From the NCBI GenBank assembly GCA_022315425.1, contig JAIUPT010000050.1, positions 434,001 to 498,000 of the forward strand: 64,000 nt of DNA, in the 5' to 3' direction. Each line of letters starts with the position of its first letter. Position 1 is the stretch's first letter. The position numbers and the translations under genes are program-made. Below, piece after piece: positions 42,543-53,404 of the stretch. The notes beneath the pieces are model-generated. The model ran no database searches, was not told where the DNA came from, and saw nothing but the letters and a program-made list of their open reading frames with translations. This DNA is from Pseudevernia furfuracea. Lineage: Eukaryota; Ascomycota; Lecanoromycetes; Lecanorales; Parmeliaceae.

Positions 42543-43184
42543 ATGCTGAAACTCATCAGTGCAACGCCCTCGCCCTACGCCCGCAAAGTGAGGATCGCTC
42601 TCGCGGAGAAGAGCATCCCGTTCGAACTTGTTACGGAAGTGCCATGGGATAGTACCACACAGACCCCTCAATACAACCCCCTCGAGAAGCTACCCATTTT
42701 GATTCTTGACAACGGCAAGTCTGTATACGAAAGTCACTACATTTTGGAATTCATCGAAACAAAGTATGCCGATGCCCTGCGGCTGCTGCCAAAGAACGAT
42801 GTAGATGGTGCGCTCTTTGCCAAACAGGTCGAAGTCGTGGCCGATGGCATCTGTGATGCCCTGGTGCTCTTGTTTTTCGAGAAGCAGAGGGAAGACGGCA
42901 AGCGGAGTGAGGAGTGGATGGCCCGGCAGCGAAGGAAGGTAGATGGCGGACTGAAGGCGCTTGCGGAATGGATTGGCGACAGGAAATTCTTCGTTAACGA
43001 CGCCTTTGGGCTGGCAGATATTGCGGTAGGATCGGTCCTTGGCTACTTGAAAGTCAGGTTTCCTGGGCATCCATGGAGGGAGACTTACCCTTATTTAGCG
43101 AGGTACAGCGAGGACCTAGAGGAAAGGCAGAGCTTCAAGAACACGATGCCCAGGTCGCAGCAGATTAGTGACAAGATCGTCTAG
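42543..43184 (+). CDS. Glutathione S-transferase family protein
   Basis: A single exon; 213 aa from the ATG at 42543 (A at -3). An upstream in-frame ATG at 42300 would add 81 residues, but that extension is not GST-like and is probably leader. The N-terminal thioredoxin fold is MLKLISATPSPYARKVRIAL, with the catalytic Ser region SPYARKV. YNPLEKLPILILDNGKSVYE has the cis-Pro and the glutathione-binding E-S pair (YESHYILEF). The all-helical C-terminal domain ends at residue about 205 with the conserved FGLADIAVGSVLGYL. The closest class is the bacterial-like GstA/YfcF type; the substrate is unknown. Confidence 0.88.
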   Translation: MLKLISATPSPYARKVRIALAEKSIPFELVTEVPWDSTTQTPQYNPLEKLPILILDNGKSVYESHYILEFIETKYADALRLLPKNDVDGALFAKQVEVVADGICDALVLLFFEKQREDGKRSEEWMARQRRKVDGGLKALAEWIGDRKFFVNDAFGLADIAVGSVLGYLKVRFPGHPWRETYPYLARYSEDLEERQSFKNTMPRSQQISDKIV

Positions 43185-44302
43185 GCTATTAATGGGGGCT
43201 CTTCCATAGCTGGGGATCGTTAGTGATGAAGTAAGGCAAGGATGCGAGCACTGTTGAATATATTGTGTGTGTTGATATTAGACGTTGGTACCTTCTCTAT
43301 CGAAGATGGCGACTTGTAAACATCGAAGCCTTGGGACAGAGTCGAGGTACATTGCCCTCTTAAAATAAAAGGAGACTTGTACTTGACCGTTCACTCACCT
43401 TGGAGATTGATGATCGGTTCTTGTGCTCTCCATGCGTATTGATCTGAGGTCAGAGATAGACCCGGTACATCTAAGAGGAGGGCGGACTCCGCACGGAAAG
43501 CTCGATTGATAACACAAGAGATCAGTATATTACGGGTAAGGAGATGAACAAGGCAATTGAAACAGTAAAGAAGATAAAGGCTGCACTGATTTTCAAGGCC
43601 AAGAGAGAATCTGTATGATCAGCCTGATCTCTGGGTTTCCGTACAGAGCCCATCGCATGGAATGGTCTCATATTTTCCAAGCACTATCCTTCATATCAGG
43701 TCTCAAATCTCCGATAATTTGAGCGCTCTCAAAGACACTTCACCACTTCCAAGGCTGTCTGAAGACTCAAGGAGTGGAGAGAAGAAGTCTTGAATCCGGA
43801 AGACGGCCGAATCCCGAGACATTTCCTCTGCCCATGCAGGAAAATCCTATGAGAATTCACGAGTCACACGCCATTACCATACGCCATCTGTCTGTAAGGG
43901 AAATGGCGAGGCTAGGATTCAAGCAACAACTAGCAACACAGAACGTCACCTTCAAATGTCATAGATTACTACTCTATAGAGTAAGGTTCGTTGGTGTTAC
44001 GTTAGTTCCTAGAGAAGTCTTGGCGACGGATCTAGCCCCACCAACGAATTTCCCCTGATTCTGAAACAAACAAAAGTCAACACCAACAGATAATAAATGA
44101 TGCCGTCATTCAATTTGCTGCCTCAACGTGTAGAAGTCGCGTCTGGCAGAGCTTCAACCCTGACGGAAACCATGTGACGAGTATCAGAGCACCAGCCCGC
44201 CTACTCGACTTCTGAAGGGCATTGCTTTCGCCTGGAACCCTCCTCCAATGGCGTGACGAGTGACTGCTCAAGTCGAGGAATGGAGGACAGAAATATACAA
44301 AC
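43185..44302. other. Intergenic, nothing recognised
   Basis: The plus frame 43774-44058 has no domain. The region separates the GST gene from the large coiled-coil gene. Confidence 0.4.
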
Positions 44303-47300
44303 ATGCATTCCACACATGCACATCCGTTGCCCAATGGATGGAACACATCCTTGGATCAAACAATTGGCTCGTCGCATAGCTCAAGCGCAATAACATCACC
44401 AACAACGCTGGCTTCGCAACAGCAGAACGAAGGTCTCAGTCAGCAGACTAGGCGACTACAATTACGCAATGCTGGATTCAGAGGAGCCATCTTTCCCACT
44501 CGGCACATCAGTCCGCTGTTTACAACGTCATCCACCGCGGTTGAGTCAATCAGTCGCCAGGTCAGCAACGAGAACAGCGCCTTGAGCGCAGAGAAGAGAT
44601 CAATGTACGGTGAGGATCTACCACCGAGCCCGGTGAATATTCTGCAAGAGATACAGAAATCTACAAGAAAGCAGCGCTCCTCGCCAAGACCAGGGTTTGG
44701 TGCCATTTTCCAAGACAATCCTCAGACGGAAGAATTGAGTGGAGCTAGTGAGACATCTTGGTACAAGGAAGGAAGTCGCAACTGCTCTCCGGCAGCCTTG
44801 ACCGCAACCCCGGTCAACATGATGAAGCTAAGAGAGGGATCTGGAAACCGGAAGACTCCTCCACCACCGCTCAGCTCCCCATTGACGAAGCAAGTAAAGG
44901 GTCGAAATTCTAAACGCATCAATCTTCGATCAGCCAGTTCCGAGGCTTCGAAGTACATTGAGCATCTCGAGTCTCAACTAGCTTCTGTCAACGCGAAACT
45001 CGACTCCCTCACGTCACCCAACACGAACAAATTTCGCTCGGCAAAGCTGAGGGCGCTTACGGTTGACAATCGCAATCTACGTCAGGATCTTTCAGCGTGG
45101 GAGAAGCAGTTTGCTGCAAGAGTCCAAGAAGAGAGGGATCAGCGCCTAGAGGTAGAGATGGAGTTGAGGATACGTCTGCGGACGCTGGAAAATGACATCG
45201 AGTTGAAGGATGCAAGAATAGCAGAGCTGGAGTGGGAGGTCGAGAGCATGCGAGTCAAAATCGGAGATGCAGAAGGTCTCGAAGAGGTAAATATTGGGCT
45301 GGAGAAAAGGATAGAGATTTTGACGAATCTTCTTGTCCACTCACCAAACAAGCTCGACGTGTGCTCGGCAGCAACATCACCAGTCAGAGCCGATCCAATC
45401 AAACGGACACCAAGGCCAAAGTCTATGCTTCCAAAGATTTCTTCGCCATCTGCAGCCGTACGATTGTCACTGTCTACGGTTTCGGAGTCAGCGTTCTGGC
45501 AGCCTAACAACATTGGATCGTCATCGAGCGCTGTGGAGTCGCCCGAGGACGCTGTGCAGGATGTTGATGAACATGAACTACACTCACCCGCTTATGACGA
45601 AGGCATGCGATCGCCTGGCTACAGAAGGCAGTCTAGACAATCTGGATCTTTCGAAAGTAGATCGAGAACATCGGGTTCCTTCCGCTCTGCGCCATCATCT
45701 GCATCAAGACCGAGCTCGTTCCGATCAAGCGGTTCTTTTGGTCCAACATCATGGGGTTTGCCAAATCCCGCTGACGTCGACGCCAGGTCTGTCAACAAGC
45801 AGCGAAAGATGCGCAAATTTCCCTCTGGCTCAGTCTCGCTACGACCTCTGATCTTACCTGCCGCAACTGTCGTGCCTTCGCTACCTGCATCTGCTCCTAT
45901 CTATCCATCAATAGAAGCTACTGCGAGACGAGACAACTCAGAAATTTTGCTGGATCCAACTTCGTCCTTCCTATCGAAACCCGTGGATAGTTCACCAATC
46001 ACTACTCCTGATCAGCCTGGGCGTCATCGCTCGACGTCTTGGGCACAAGAGCAGACATTGAAGGCATTGGAGGGCAGGTTCATGGATATGGAACGTCTGG
46101 ACGACGAACAGGCCTCTCCCTCGATCGCGCTGACATCTGAGGAGAAGCTTTTTGGTTTCGGGGAAGTCCCATTAGGAGATCATAAAACACCGTCACGGCC
46201 AAGAAGTCTTCAAAAAGAGCTTGAAGGAGCTGAATTCGAGCAAACACAAGCTTTGGCCTCCCCTGAGCCATTCGAGGATGGTTTAATACCTGTTGATATC
46301 GTTGAGAGCTCTGAAGAGAGCCCTAAATTCGGCCAAAATATGATAGGCATTGACCCATCTCCTTCAAATGCACCTTTACCGGCCACACTTCCAAGGCAAG
46401 CACGCCTACTCATAGAGTCGGAAGATACTCCGAAGCGAGAGAAAAGGCCAACTCCGCCTACACAAACATCATCCCAACCAATCAAAGCTCTCCCATCAAC
46501 TATCCTCACCACTCAACACGCCTTCGGCATCTTCTCCCGCCTCACAAATCTCATTTCCCAAACGAAACAAGACCCTTTCGTCCTCGCACGGCGGCTCCTC
46601 TCCAACGCATGGGAACAGGGATCCAAGCGGCTGGGTGGAATGGGATGGTGGCTCTTAGGTCTGGTCTATGGAACTCGATGGCTTAAACGGAAACGCACGG
46701 CTGACAGCGGAATAGTTGAGCCAACAACTACACAGGACTTTGACTGGCACCATTTCACGGCTGAAGCGAGCAGGAGTAGGACCGCTGAGTACTATTTCAG
46801 AGACTACGGGGCCTGCCACCAGAGAACGGACTCCTGGCTTTGTCCGCCATATGCCTCAGCTCAACCAATGCCTTCGAGCAATACTAAACCATCATCCGCT
46901 CCCTCTCCCAGAGCCAGAAACCAACCCCACCTCTTCCCCTGCAACGAGTGCGTCGAACCCTCCTCCCGCCGCACCCTCCGCCTATGGTTCCATTTTTCCC
47001 TCGCCATCGTCCTCGCCGTCGGCATAGCCATCAAACACGGACCCGCAAGTCTCCTCTGCGAAGACAACGACCTCTACCTTCCAACTCACGTGCACAAGTC
47101 ACCACCGCACGTCACCGAAACCTCGAGACCTCAATCGCATGAACGCGAACCGTTGCTGCAAGCGCACCGATCAAAATCAAGGCTAAGGCCCGCTAGAGAT
47201 GGAATCCTCGTCGGCTACACAGACGGCACATCCCCGCCTTCGAGGGTCAACAGCGTCGAATCCAACGGTGTGGATTCCGGCTACGGCAGCATCACGTTCG

Positions 47301-47341
47301 CTGAGACGTTGGGGCCGGCGGACTTTGAGGCGATATGCTGA
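44303..47341 (+). CDS. Large Ser-rich coiled-coil protein with C-terminal membrane segment
   Basis: A single 1,012-codon frame. Residues 1-210 are Ser/Pro-rich with short linear motifs such as DLPPSPVNILQEIQKSTRK and GFGAIFQDN. Residues about 213-347 form a long coiled coil (YIEHLESQLASVNAKLDSL, ELRIRLRTLENDIELKDARI). The middle has RSGSF-type Ser/Arg repeats (QSGSFESRSRTSGSFRSAP). GMGWWLLGLVYGTRWLKRKR near 780 and LWFHFSLAIVLAVGIAIKHG near 893-912 are hydrophobic; the latter is a likely membrane span. The architecture suggests a scaffold at the nuclear envelope or spindle pole, but this is inference. Between 46700 and 46880 the +1 frame (STISETTGPATRERTPGF) looks more protein-like than the main one, so a small intron pair or sequence error may exist there. 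Confidence 0.7.
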   Translation: MHSTHAHPLPNGWNTSLDQTIGSSHSSSAITSPTTLASQQQNEGLSQQTRRLQLRNAGFRGAIFPTRHISPLFTTSSTAVESISRQVSNENSALSAEKRSMYGEDLPPSPVNILQEIQKSTRKQRSSPRPGFGAIFQDNPQTEELSGASETSWYKEGSRNCSPAALTATPVNMMKLREGSGNRKTPPPPLSSPLTKQVKGRNSKRINLRSASSEASKYIEHLESQLASVNAKLDSLTSPNTNKFRSAKLRALTVDNRNLRQDLSAWEKQFAARVQEERDQRLEVEMELRIRLRTLENDIELKDARIAELEWEVESMRVKIGDAEGLEEVNIGLEKRIEILTNLLVHSPNKLDVCSAATSPVRADPIKRTPRPKSMLPKISSPSAAVRLSLSTVSESAFWQPNNIGSSSSAVESPEDAVQDVDEHELHSPAYDEGMRSPGYRRQSRQSGSFESRSRTSGSFRSAPSSASRPSSFRSSGSFGPTSWGLPNPADVDARSVNKQRKMRKFPSGSVSLRPLILPAATVVPSLPASAPIYPSIEATARRDNSEILLDPTSSFLSKPVDSSPITTPDQPGRHRSTSWAQEQTLKALEGRFMDMERLDDEQASPSIALTSEEKLFGFGEVPLGDHKTPSRPRSLQKELEGAEFEQTQALASPEPFEDGLIPVDIVESSEESPKFGQNMIGIDPSPSNAPLPATLPRQARLLIESEDTPKREKRPTPPTQTSSQPIKALPSTILTTQHAFGIFSRLTNLISQTKQDPFVLARRLLSNAWEQGSKRLGGMGWWLLGLVYGTRWLKRKRTADSGIVEPTTTQDFDWHHFTAEASRSRTAEYYFRDYGACHQRTDSWLCPPYASAQPMPSSNTKPSSAPSPRARNQPHLFPCNECVEPSSRRTLRLWFHFSLAIVLAVGIAIKHGPASLLCEDNDLYLPTHVHKSPPHVTETSRPQSHEREPLLQAHRSKSRLRPARDGILVGYTDGTSPPSRVNSVESNGVDSGYGSITFAETLGPADFEAIC

Positions 47342-48075
47342 GAGAGGGCGGAGGGGGTGGGTGATTTGGCTGTTCGCTCCAGAGCGAAAATACTACCTTG
47401 TTCTTCTATGGACATATTTCTTGGCATGGCGTTGGCGAGTGGCATCAGCGAGGCAGCATTTACATTCCAGCGGTGGCTTTTTGCCCGGAGCGGGCGGCGC
47501 TTTCTGTTGTCTGCTTACTGCTGAGTGCGTTTTCTGGAGTACTTATACCCGTCCTGAGAGGTTGCTTTGTCCCGTATAGCGTTATGGAAATGATTATGGT
47601 GGTTATGTATTCATAGACTTGAGCGAGGTATACTTCTAGAGGAATTTCTTTTGGTGCGAACATGAGAGAAAAAGTCACTCATGGGGCTTGCATGCTTGCT
47701 TGTGATTCGTTGTTCTCAAATGTATTCCGTAGCTAATCAACTGCTACTGTACAGCAAATCTCCGCTCATGCGTCTAAAAAAAAATTGCTTGGTAGCGATT
47801 GATAGCGCCATACATGCTAGGGTATATTTCCGCTAAAACGATTGACTGGAAGGGATATTCTATTTCTCCGTGGGTATCATAGTGATGATGGTACAATAAC
47901 ACAAATGCTCGAGCTAGGTCGATGTAGAGGCATGGTGGTCATGTCTGGATATATTGCAAGTGTGGGCGAAATGAAAGGCAGGTAGCGAAGGTGATGGTAA
48001 AGGTACTGTTGGTGGAAAATTCGTCCGTAATTCACAGGACCTATCCAGGTCATGTCGTTCTCATATTTGCCGTTC
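47342..48075. other. Convergent 3' intergenic region
   Basis: Lies between two genes that end toward each other. No gene is seen; it should contain both 3' UTRs. Confidence 0.5.
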
Positions 48076-49409
48076 CTAGGAGTTACACTGCCCAGGATAA
48101 GCCCTGCTTGTGGGTGGATTAGGGAACAACCCAGCGGCCGTCAGATTTTGCAAGTGCCATTCAGGTGCGCTCTCAGTCCTCCATGTCCAGAAGATCCACC
48201 CCGTATGCGACTCGTAGGCATCAAGCTGGGCGTCAATGAAGTGTTTAAGATTGTCCTGGTCATCAGAGCTCAGATCGGCAACCGTTCCTGTAGATTTGCC
48301 ATCACAAGAGCCGACGTAGCTGGATCCAGAATTGGCGAGAGTACCATCATAGCGTGCTCCTTTCCCGAGACCATTGAGCCATTTAGCGCAGTCGGTTTGT
48401 GCACCTGTCCATTCACCGACGATGGTCCACTTGTCGGTTCCGGCGAGTTGAGGGCCGAGAGCGCAGGCAGCAGAGACGTGGTCCGAGGGGCTCATGGCGA
48501 CTTGAGATGGAGAGAAGACTTGGTATTGATGAGTATCGAGAATCACATTCTGGTCGCCCGATGAGGCTGGGGTCATGAAGCCGTTCCAATAGGTTTGGAA
48601 ATTTTCAAAGGCGTCATGGATGCAGGTTGCGTAGTTGGTACTGGCTCCTGTCACAGTCTCGTAGCCGGATTGGTAAAAGGTCTTGAGGTCGTCGAGGTTG
48701 AGGGAGCTACCAAGAGGCTCGTTGAGAAGCTCGATTGCCGTGACGACGTCAGTGTCGTCGGAGTAGCGCTGAGCGAGGTTTTGAAGCGCGGTGATCGTCT
48801 GGCTGACCGTATCACCTTGCTGCCAATCGACAGGTCCGTAGCGGCCGCTATTGTCGAAGCCATTCTGTGACCCCGGCGCTCCATGAAGATCCAGCAAGAT
48901 TTTGAGCCCAGCATTTCGAGCCCAGCCGATAGCCTGGTCCAAAACGTTCAACTGTCCTTGGACATATGGGTCGCCATCCAACGGGGCAACAGCCCAGTAT
49001 CCGATGGGAATGCGGACATGATTGAGGCCATTCTGGCTGATTTGGGTGAAGTCGTCTTCAGTGATCCAGGTATTCCAATGGTTCATCAGCGCGGCAGACG
49101 CAGCGTCCTTGCCGAGGGTTTGAGTGTAGGTGTACTCGTCGACGACTGTCATGCTCGTGGCCCATGGCTCAAAGATGGAGGGAGTGATCCATGGCTCGAG
49201 AACGAACCAGCCGCCCAGGTTCACGCCACGGACTATGTCGTCGTTGTAGTTGAAGGCCACATCACGCTTGCCGAGGCGGCTGTGGACTGGTTAGTGAGGT
49301 TGCTTGAGCAAGGGAGTCGGGTGACTTACAAGGTGAGAGGGGCAGATTGTACCGTGCCCAAGCAGGAGATGGCGAGGGTAGAGAGGTGGAGGAAGCTGCT
49401 GCTCAACAT
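48076..49409 (-). CDS. Secreted GH5 exo-beta-1,3-glucanase
   Basis: Exons 49409-49330 and 49279-48076 (intron GTAAGT...CACAG, 50 nt) give 427 aa in frame. Exon 1 is a signal peptide, MLSSSFLHLSTLAISCLGTV. After splicing FRLGKRD provides a Kex2-type KR site. The mature enzyme starts with VRGVNLGGWFVLEPWITPS, the family signature. HVRIPIGYWAV and LLDLHGAPGSQNGFDNSG follow. The acid/base Glu is in ELLNEPLG and the nucleophile Glu in IVGEWTGAQTDC. WIFWTWRTESAPEW closes the active site. Family members release glucose from beta-1,3-glucan ends in wall remodelling. All catalytic motifs are intact. Confidence 0.94.
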
Positions 49410-50650
49410 GGTGGTTATTGCAGGGTTCCTTTTTTATAGTGGAAATGCTTGTATATGGTTTATCAGGGTCGAGTGATCAAGTGAAGCTTGCTTTGCAGGT
49501 CGATGCCATTCAGCTTTTAGAGAGAGAGAGAGAGAGACATTGGTGTGGGATTGAGGAATGCAGAAAATTGAAGGATGAAATTGGGGAAAACAAAGGAGGA
49601 CATGGACAATTTTATATGATCAACAAAGAGCGAGGAGATGTGCTCTTTCCTCAGCAAACAAGGTCACACCGCCCTTACCTATTGCACGAAGGTTTAATTA
49701 CATTTCGATTGTCGATGGTCACGGACCAATGACGCACAGACGAAGTCCTTGGGAGATAGGACACGCATCCAATAATGCCAGAGCGTATAAAAGTGAGACC
49801 TGTTTCCAGCGCGTACTAGGCGCAAACCGGGGGGGACATGCATGCGGGGACACCCAATACAACTTAATACAAGGGACGGGCCTGCCGGTTGGCTTCACAA
49901 GCTATCTCATGCATCGTGATCAAAATTTGTAGTGGTCACACCATCATGGTCACTAATACTTGTGGTCATGAGCAAGGAAAAGAATTCAAAGGGGGGTTTT
50001 TTTTAATTTTTTTTTCCCCTAGATTTTTTTGCTTCCTCCAATCATGCAATGCCGGTCAGGGTCCGACACTCCGAGGGATGCACCCCGCAAAAGCCACCCG
50101 CTGTTCCAAGTTCATGATCCACGTCAGATCCCGCTACTTTTCTTTTGGCAAGCATAACAGCTGCTTTTGTTTCAATCTCAAAACTACGTAATTAATTAAT
50201 TAAATTAAATATCTACCTACCCTTCCGTCGGATCAAAAGCACACACGGCTGTCTGCAAAGGCAAATGATCGCGCGCTCTGACTCCTCTTTACCAATAATT
50301 CTGAAATTAATCATATCGTGGAATAAATGAAAACTTCGGAACTGGCAAAATTACTCCTCGTCTCGGTCCGATTGGTGCCCACCTTCGTCGCTATTGTCGC
50401 CCTTCCTCCGCTTTGTCACCTCCGCTTTGTCACACGAGCAAGCGCACAAGCTCGGCCAAACTGACTCCTCTACATGCTTCTTTTCATTGGATCCTTTGAC
50501 CCTTTCCATGTCGTAATATGTATGTCGCCAAAGATTGAAAGGTGGTCAGCCGTCAGTTCGGTGTGGTTACTAAGGTCTGCCAGCGCCACACCGCTCAGTC
50601 CTCACTCTCAAGCGAATGAGATGTACGCCCGACCTGCCGAATGGAGCTCA
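49410..50650. other. Upstream region of GH5 gene and AT-rich spacer
   Basis: Contains a GA microsatellite near 49521-49535, homopolymer G and T runs near 49990-50030 and a TTAAT run near 50190. No gene is recognised. Confidence 0.5.
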
Positions 50651-51010
50651 AGCACGTGCTGGAGAAAGAGTTTTGCGGTCAAGGTAAGCAACCACGGATA
50701 TCCTACAGAGCACGCACGGAAACTGCACTTCTCCGCTTGACACTACACGCTATAATGGCTAAGAGCCCTCAAGCACGTGCTCGAGAGGAGTTTTGCGGTC
50801 GAGGTAAGCAACCACGGGTATTCTACAGAGCACGCACGGAAACTGCACTTCTCCGCTTGACACTACACATTACAATGGCTAAAAGCCCTCGAGCACGTGC
50901 TGGAGAAGAGTTTGCGGTCAAGGAAAGCAACCACGGATATTCTACGGACTACGCACTGCAACTGCACTCCTCCGCTTGACACTACACGCCACAATGACTA
51001 AGAGCTTGCC
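50651..51010. repeat. Minisatellite: three 120-121-bp units, each with a CACGTG palindrome
   Basis: The palindrome AGCACGTGCT starts at 50651, 50772 and 50892. Each unit continues GGAGAAGAGTTTTGCGGTCA, AAGCAACCACGG, GCACGGAAACTGCACTTCTC and CGCTTGACACTACAC. Units differ by scattered substitutions and one base of length. A plus frame (50641-50979) is open across all three but changes frame register between units, so coding is doubtful. The CACGTG core is the E-box bound by bHLH factors such as Cbf1/Pho4 types; binding here is inference. Confidence 0.85.
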
Positions 51011-51358
51011 AGACAAGAAATGATGACGCACATCTGCCATGGGTGCTGCAAAAGGGATCCGGAAAAGCATCATGCACAGTTTCTTTCCAATGCGGTACCT
51101 AAGGTACATCATCTCGATCATCTCAGTCTTAAAGTTGCCAAGAGAAAAATCCCTTGGCATTCTAGGTACTCCTATAACTTTTACTCATACTCACATTTCC
51201 TAGTCTGGGAATTTGCAGCTCTTGCTCACCATGGAAAATCATCCCTCCCTCAACATCTAGAGAAATCCTGGCTTTGAACATCGTGAGTAAAATCGAATAC
51301 GCAGCGAACTCACGGAGATACGTCTCTGGAGTAGGATTAAAAGTTACCTCGGCTATTT

Positions 51359-51372
51359 CCCCCCCCCCCCCC
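51359..51372. repeat. Poly-C run
   Basis: Fourteen consecutive C residues in non-coding DNA. A typical slippage and assembly-error site. Confidence 0.9.
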
Positions 51373-51816
51373 AAGACTGAGGTAGGAAATTCGAGAATTA
51401 TATTCTACTCTACAAGCGAGGTGTCAAAGATTTCCTACGATTAGACGCCTTGATCTTTAGCATACTTTCTCAAGATCATCAAGGTTTCTAAATCATTCGA
51501 AAGTCGTCGTAATCGTGAAATCATCTACATGTAAAAGAAACAAGGAAAAGTGTTGTTTTTTTAATCGTCAGGGGGTGCCAAAACCGCGGCATCTTTTTAA
51601 GCTTTCCCGATGATGCCTTCAAGATTCTCAGATTTTTTCTGAAATGGTTGCACGCCTTCGCCCTTCTTCAGTGCACCTCCCTCAATCCCCGCTCTCTCCC
51701 CCCCCTTCAGCGTCCCCCAAAGCCCCCACCCACGTGTCGAATTCTCCCGAGAGAGAGAGCATCTCTATCCCAGCTCGCGATGATCAAATACGCGAAAGAG
51801 GGTGGCGTTCTCCCCA

Positions 51817-52518
51817 TCACGGCCGCAGCCCCAACCTCCCCCGCTCCTCCGTCGACAGCCACACCCCCTTCCCATCCTCCCCATCCCTCACCAACTTCCC
51901 AAACAACCTCACACGCTCCCCACCCCCCAGCACCACGACCGCGAGCATGATCCTGCTCCCACCGTCGTCCCTGACCGTATGTTTGGCGCTGAAATCCGGA
52001 CCTCGGTCTGCGAACTGCCACATCGAGATGTGCACGCGCTGGACGCCTCCGCTGCCTCCGCTCAAGCTGCCGCGGACGGGTTTGAAGTCGTCGAACAGTT
52101 GGATCGAGGGGTGGTAGATGCATTCGAACTCGGCGTGGACGTCGTGCCAGTGGAAGGCGACGATGCAGTACCAGCCGGTGCTGCGGATTTCGGGGATGAT
52201 GTTGTATCTGATGTAGACGTTCCCGTTCAGTGAGTACTCGGGGCGGTCCGAGCAGACGATTTTGTAGATGGTGTCGACGGTGCCGGGGTCTTGGACGGGA
52301 GCAAGTTGGTGGGAAGCGTGTTCTGGAGGCGTGGGTGCGGAGGTCCTTTTTCTTGGTTGGGTGGTTCCTCTGCTGGTTTGGTCGTCGATGATTATGGGTG
52401 CTTGCGAGGATGAGCCGGGCTGCGCTGAGGGTTCTGGCGGATGCATGGCTTCGGAGTGCTTTTGCCTTGCCCAAGTGAGACTTTCTTTCCCGCGAGGTTT
52501 TGCTCCGAGGAAGGTCAA
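51817..52518 (-). CDS. Unrecognised 233-aa protein
   Basis: A single minus-strand exon. Residues 1-75 are polar and Pro/Ser-rich, with IIIDDQTSRGTTQPRKRTSA. From about residue 78 the sequence has folded-protein composition: TVDTIYKIVCSDRPEYSL, GNVYIRYNIIPEIRSTGWYC, IVAFHWHDVHAEFECIYHPS and VQRVHISMWQFADRG, then VRDDGGSRIMLAVVVLGGGE. The aromatic and beta-rich pattern suggests a beta-sandwich or galectin-like fold but no family is recognised. There is no signal peptide. The gene at 53405 has the same length and block order. Confidence 0.55.
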   Translation of the reverse strand: MTFLGAKPRGKESLTWARQKHSEAMHPPEPSAQPGSSSQAPIIIDDQTSRGTTQPRKRTSAPTPPEHASHQLAPVQDPGTVDTIYKIVCSDRPEYSLNGNVYIRYNIIPEIRSTGWYCIVAFHWHDVHAEFECIYHPSIQLFDDFKPVRGSLSGGSGGVQRVHISMWQFADRGPDFSAKHTVRDDGGSRIMLAVVVLGGGERVRLFGKLVRDGEDGKGVWLSTEERGRLGLRP

Positions 52519-53404
52519 AGAGAGGTCGTTTTTTTTGGAGGTTGAGAAGGTTCTCTTCGTGAGGCTTTGCTTACTGATGTGGGTTTGCTCTGATGAAGGT
52601 CAAAGAGCTTTCAAAGAGATGTCGTGATTCGGTGGTTGGGAAAGTCATCTAAGTGAGACTTTGCTTGCTGATGCGGAAGAGTTCTTCCCGTGCAACTTCA
52701 CTATCCTGGCGTGAGGGGGAAGATGGAAGTATGAAGCAGAACAGGCTAGGCTTTGGATGCAGGTGTAAATACTACCGAGGCAAACGCGTGTAAACGGGAT
52801 ATGGCATATCTCCCTTGATTGTTTGTATATGTGCTAGCCATGTTGTTCACACAGTGTCTGGTGTTTATAAGATTAGTCTATCTTAGCCTTGCAATATAAG
52901 TCTATTACAGCCTCTGCATTCACTTCCCCGGGTAATTTCAGTCACAGTCTTCACTTTGGATCTACCTTACCCTGACCATAGCTGCATTCACTGCTCGATT
53001 ATTGCTTCACAACTAGAACAATAACCGCAATTTGGCATGAGTAGCCGGAGTTTGTTTTACCCTCTTCAAAACCGACCTTTGTTGTTTGCTTCTGGCATTT
53101 TCGTTTGTCACAGTGAAAAGTAGTATCAAAACATCTGAAGCACAAGTCAATACCAAAGTCACTTGAACCTCAAATCAGATTGCTCCCAAAAATTTGCATC
53201 CGAGGTCAAAGGATGTTGCTACTGAAGCCAGAGATTTGCAATCATGCACAGCACCTGCCAGAAACTGCAGCTTTCGTCGAATTGGGAACTCGCAATGATT
53301 AGTCATCATGATCTTTGTGCAACTTCTCTCTACACCTCACAACTCCGGAGCTCTTCATCTCACTATATATCTCTTTAGGAAAGCATAACTTAATTATCAC
53401 AGTC
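52519..53404. promoter_or_regulatory. Divergent upstream region of two unrecognised genes
   Basis: About 890 bp between the starts at 52518 (minus) and 53405 (plus). No coding signal was noticed. Confidence 0.4.

Noticed and set aside
33263..43184. A biosynthetic or wall-remodelling gene cluster
   Set aside because: The genes are functionally mixed housekeeping and wall genes, with no backbone synthase, pathway regulator or shared orientation.
44303..47341. Assignment as the spindle pole body protein Cut12
   Set aside because: Only the general layout (coiled coil, Ser-rich, large) fits. The conserved Cut12 motifs I would expect were not seen.
50641..50979. 112-codon plus frame across the 121-bp minisatellite as a gene
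   Set aside because: The frame register changes between units and no start, splice or domain evidence exists. It is a by-product of the repeat.
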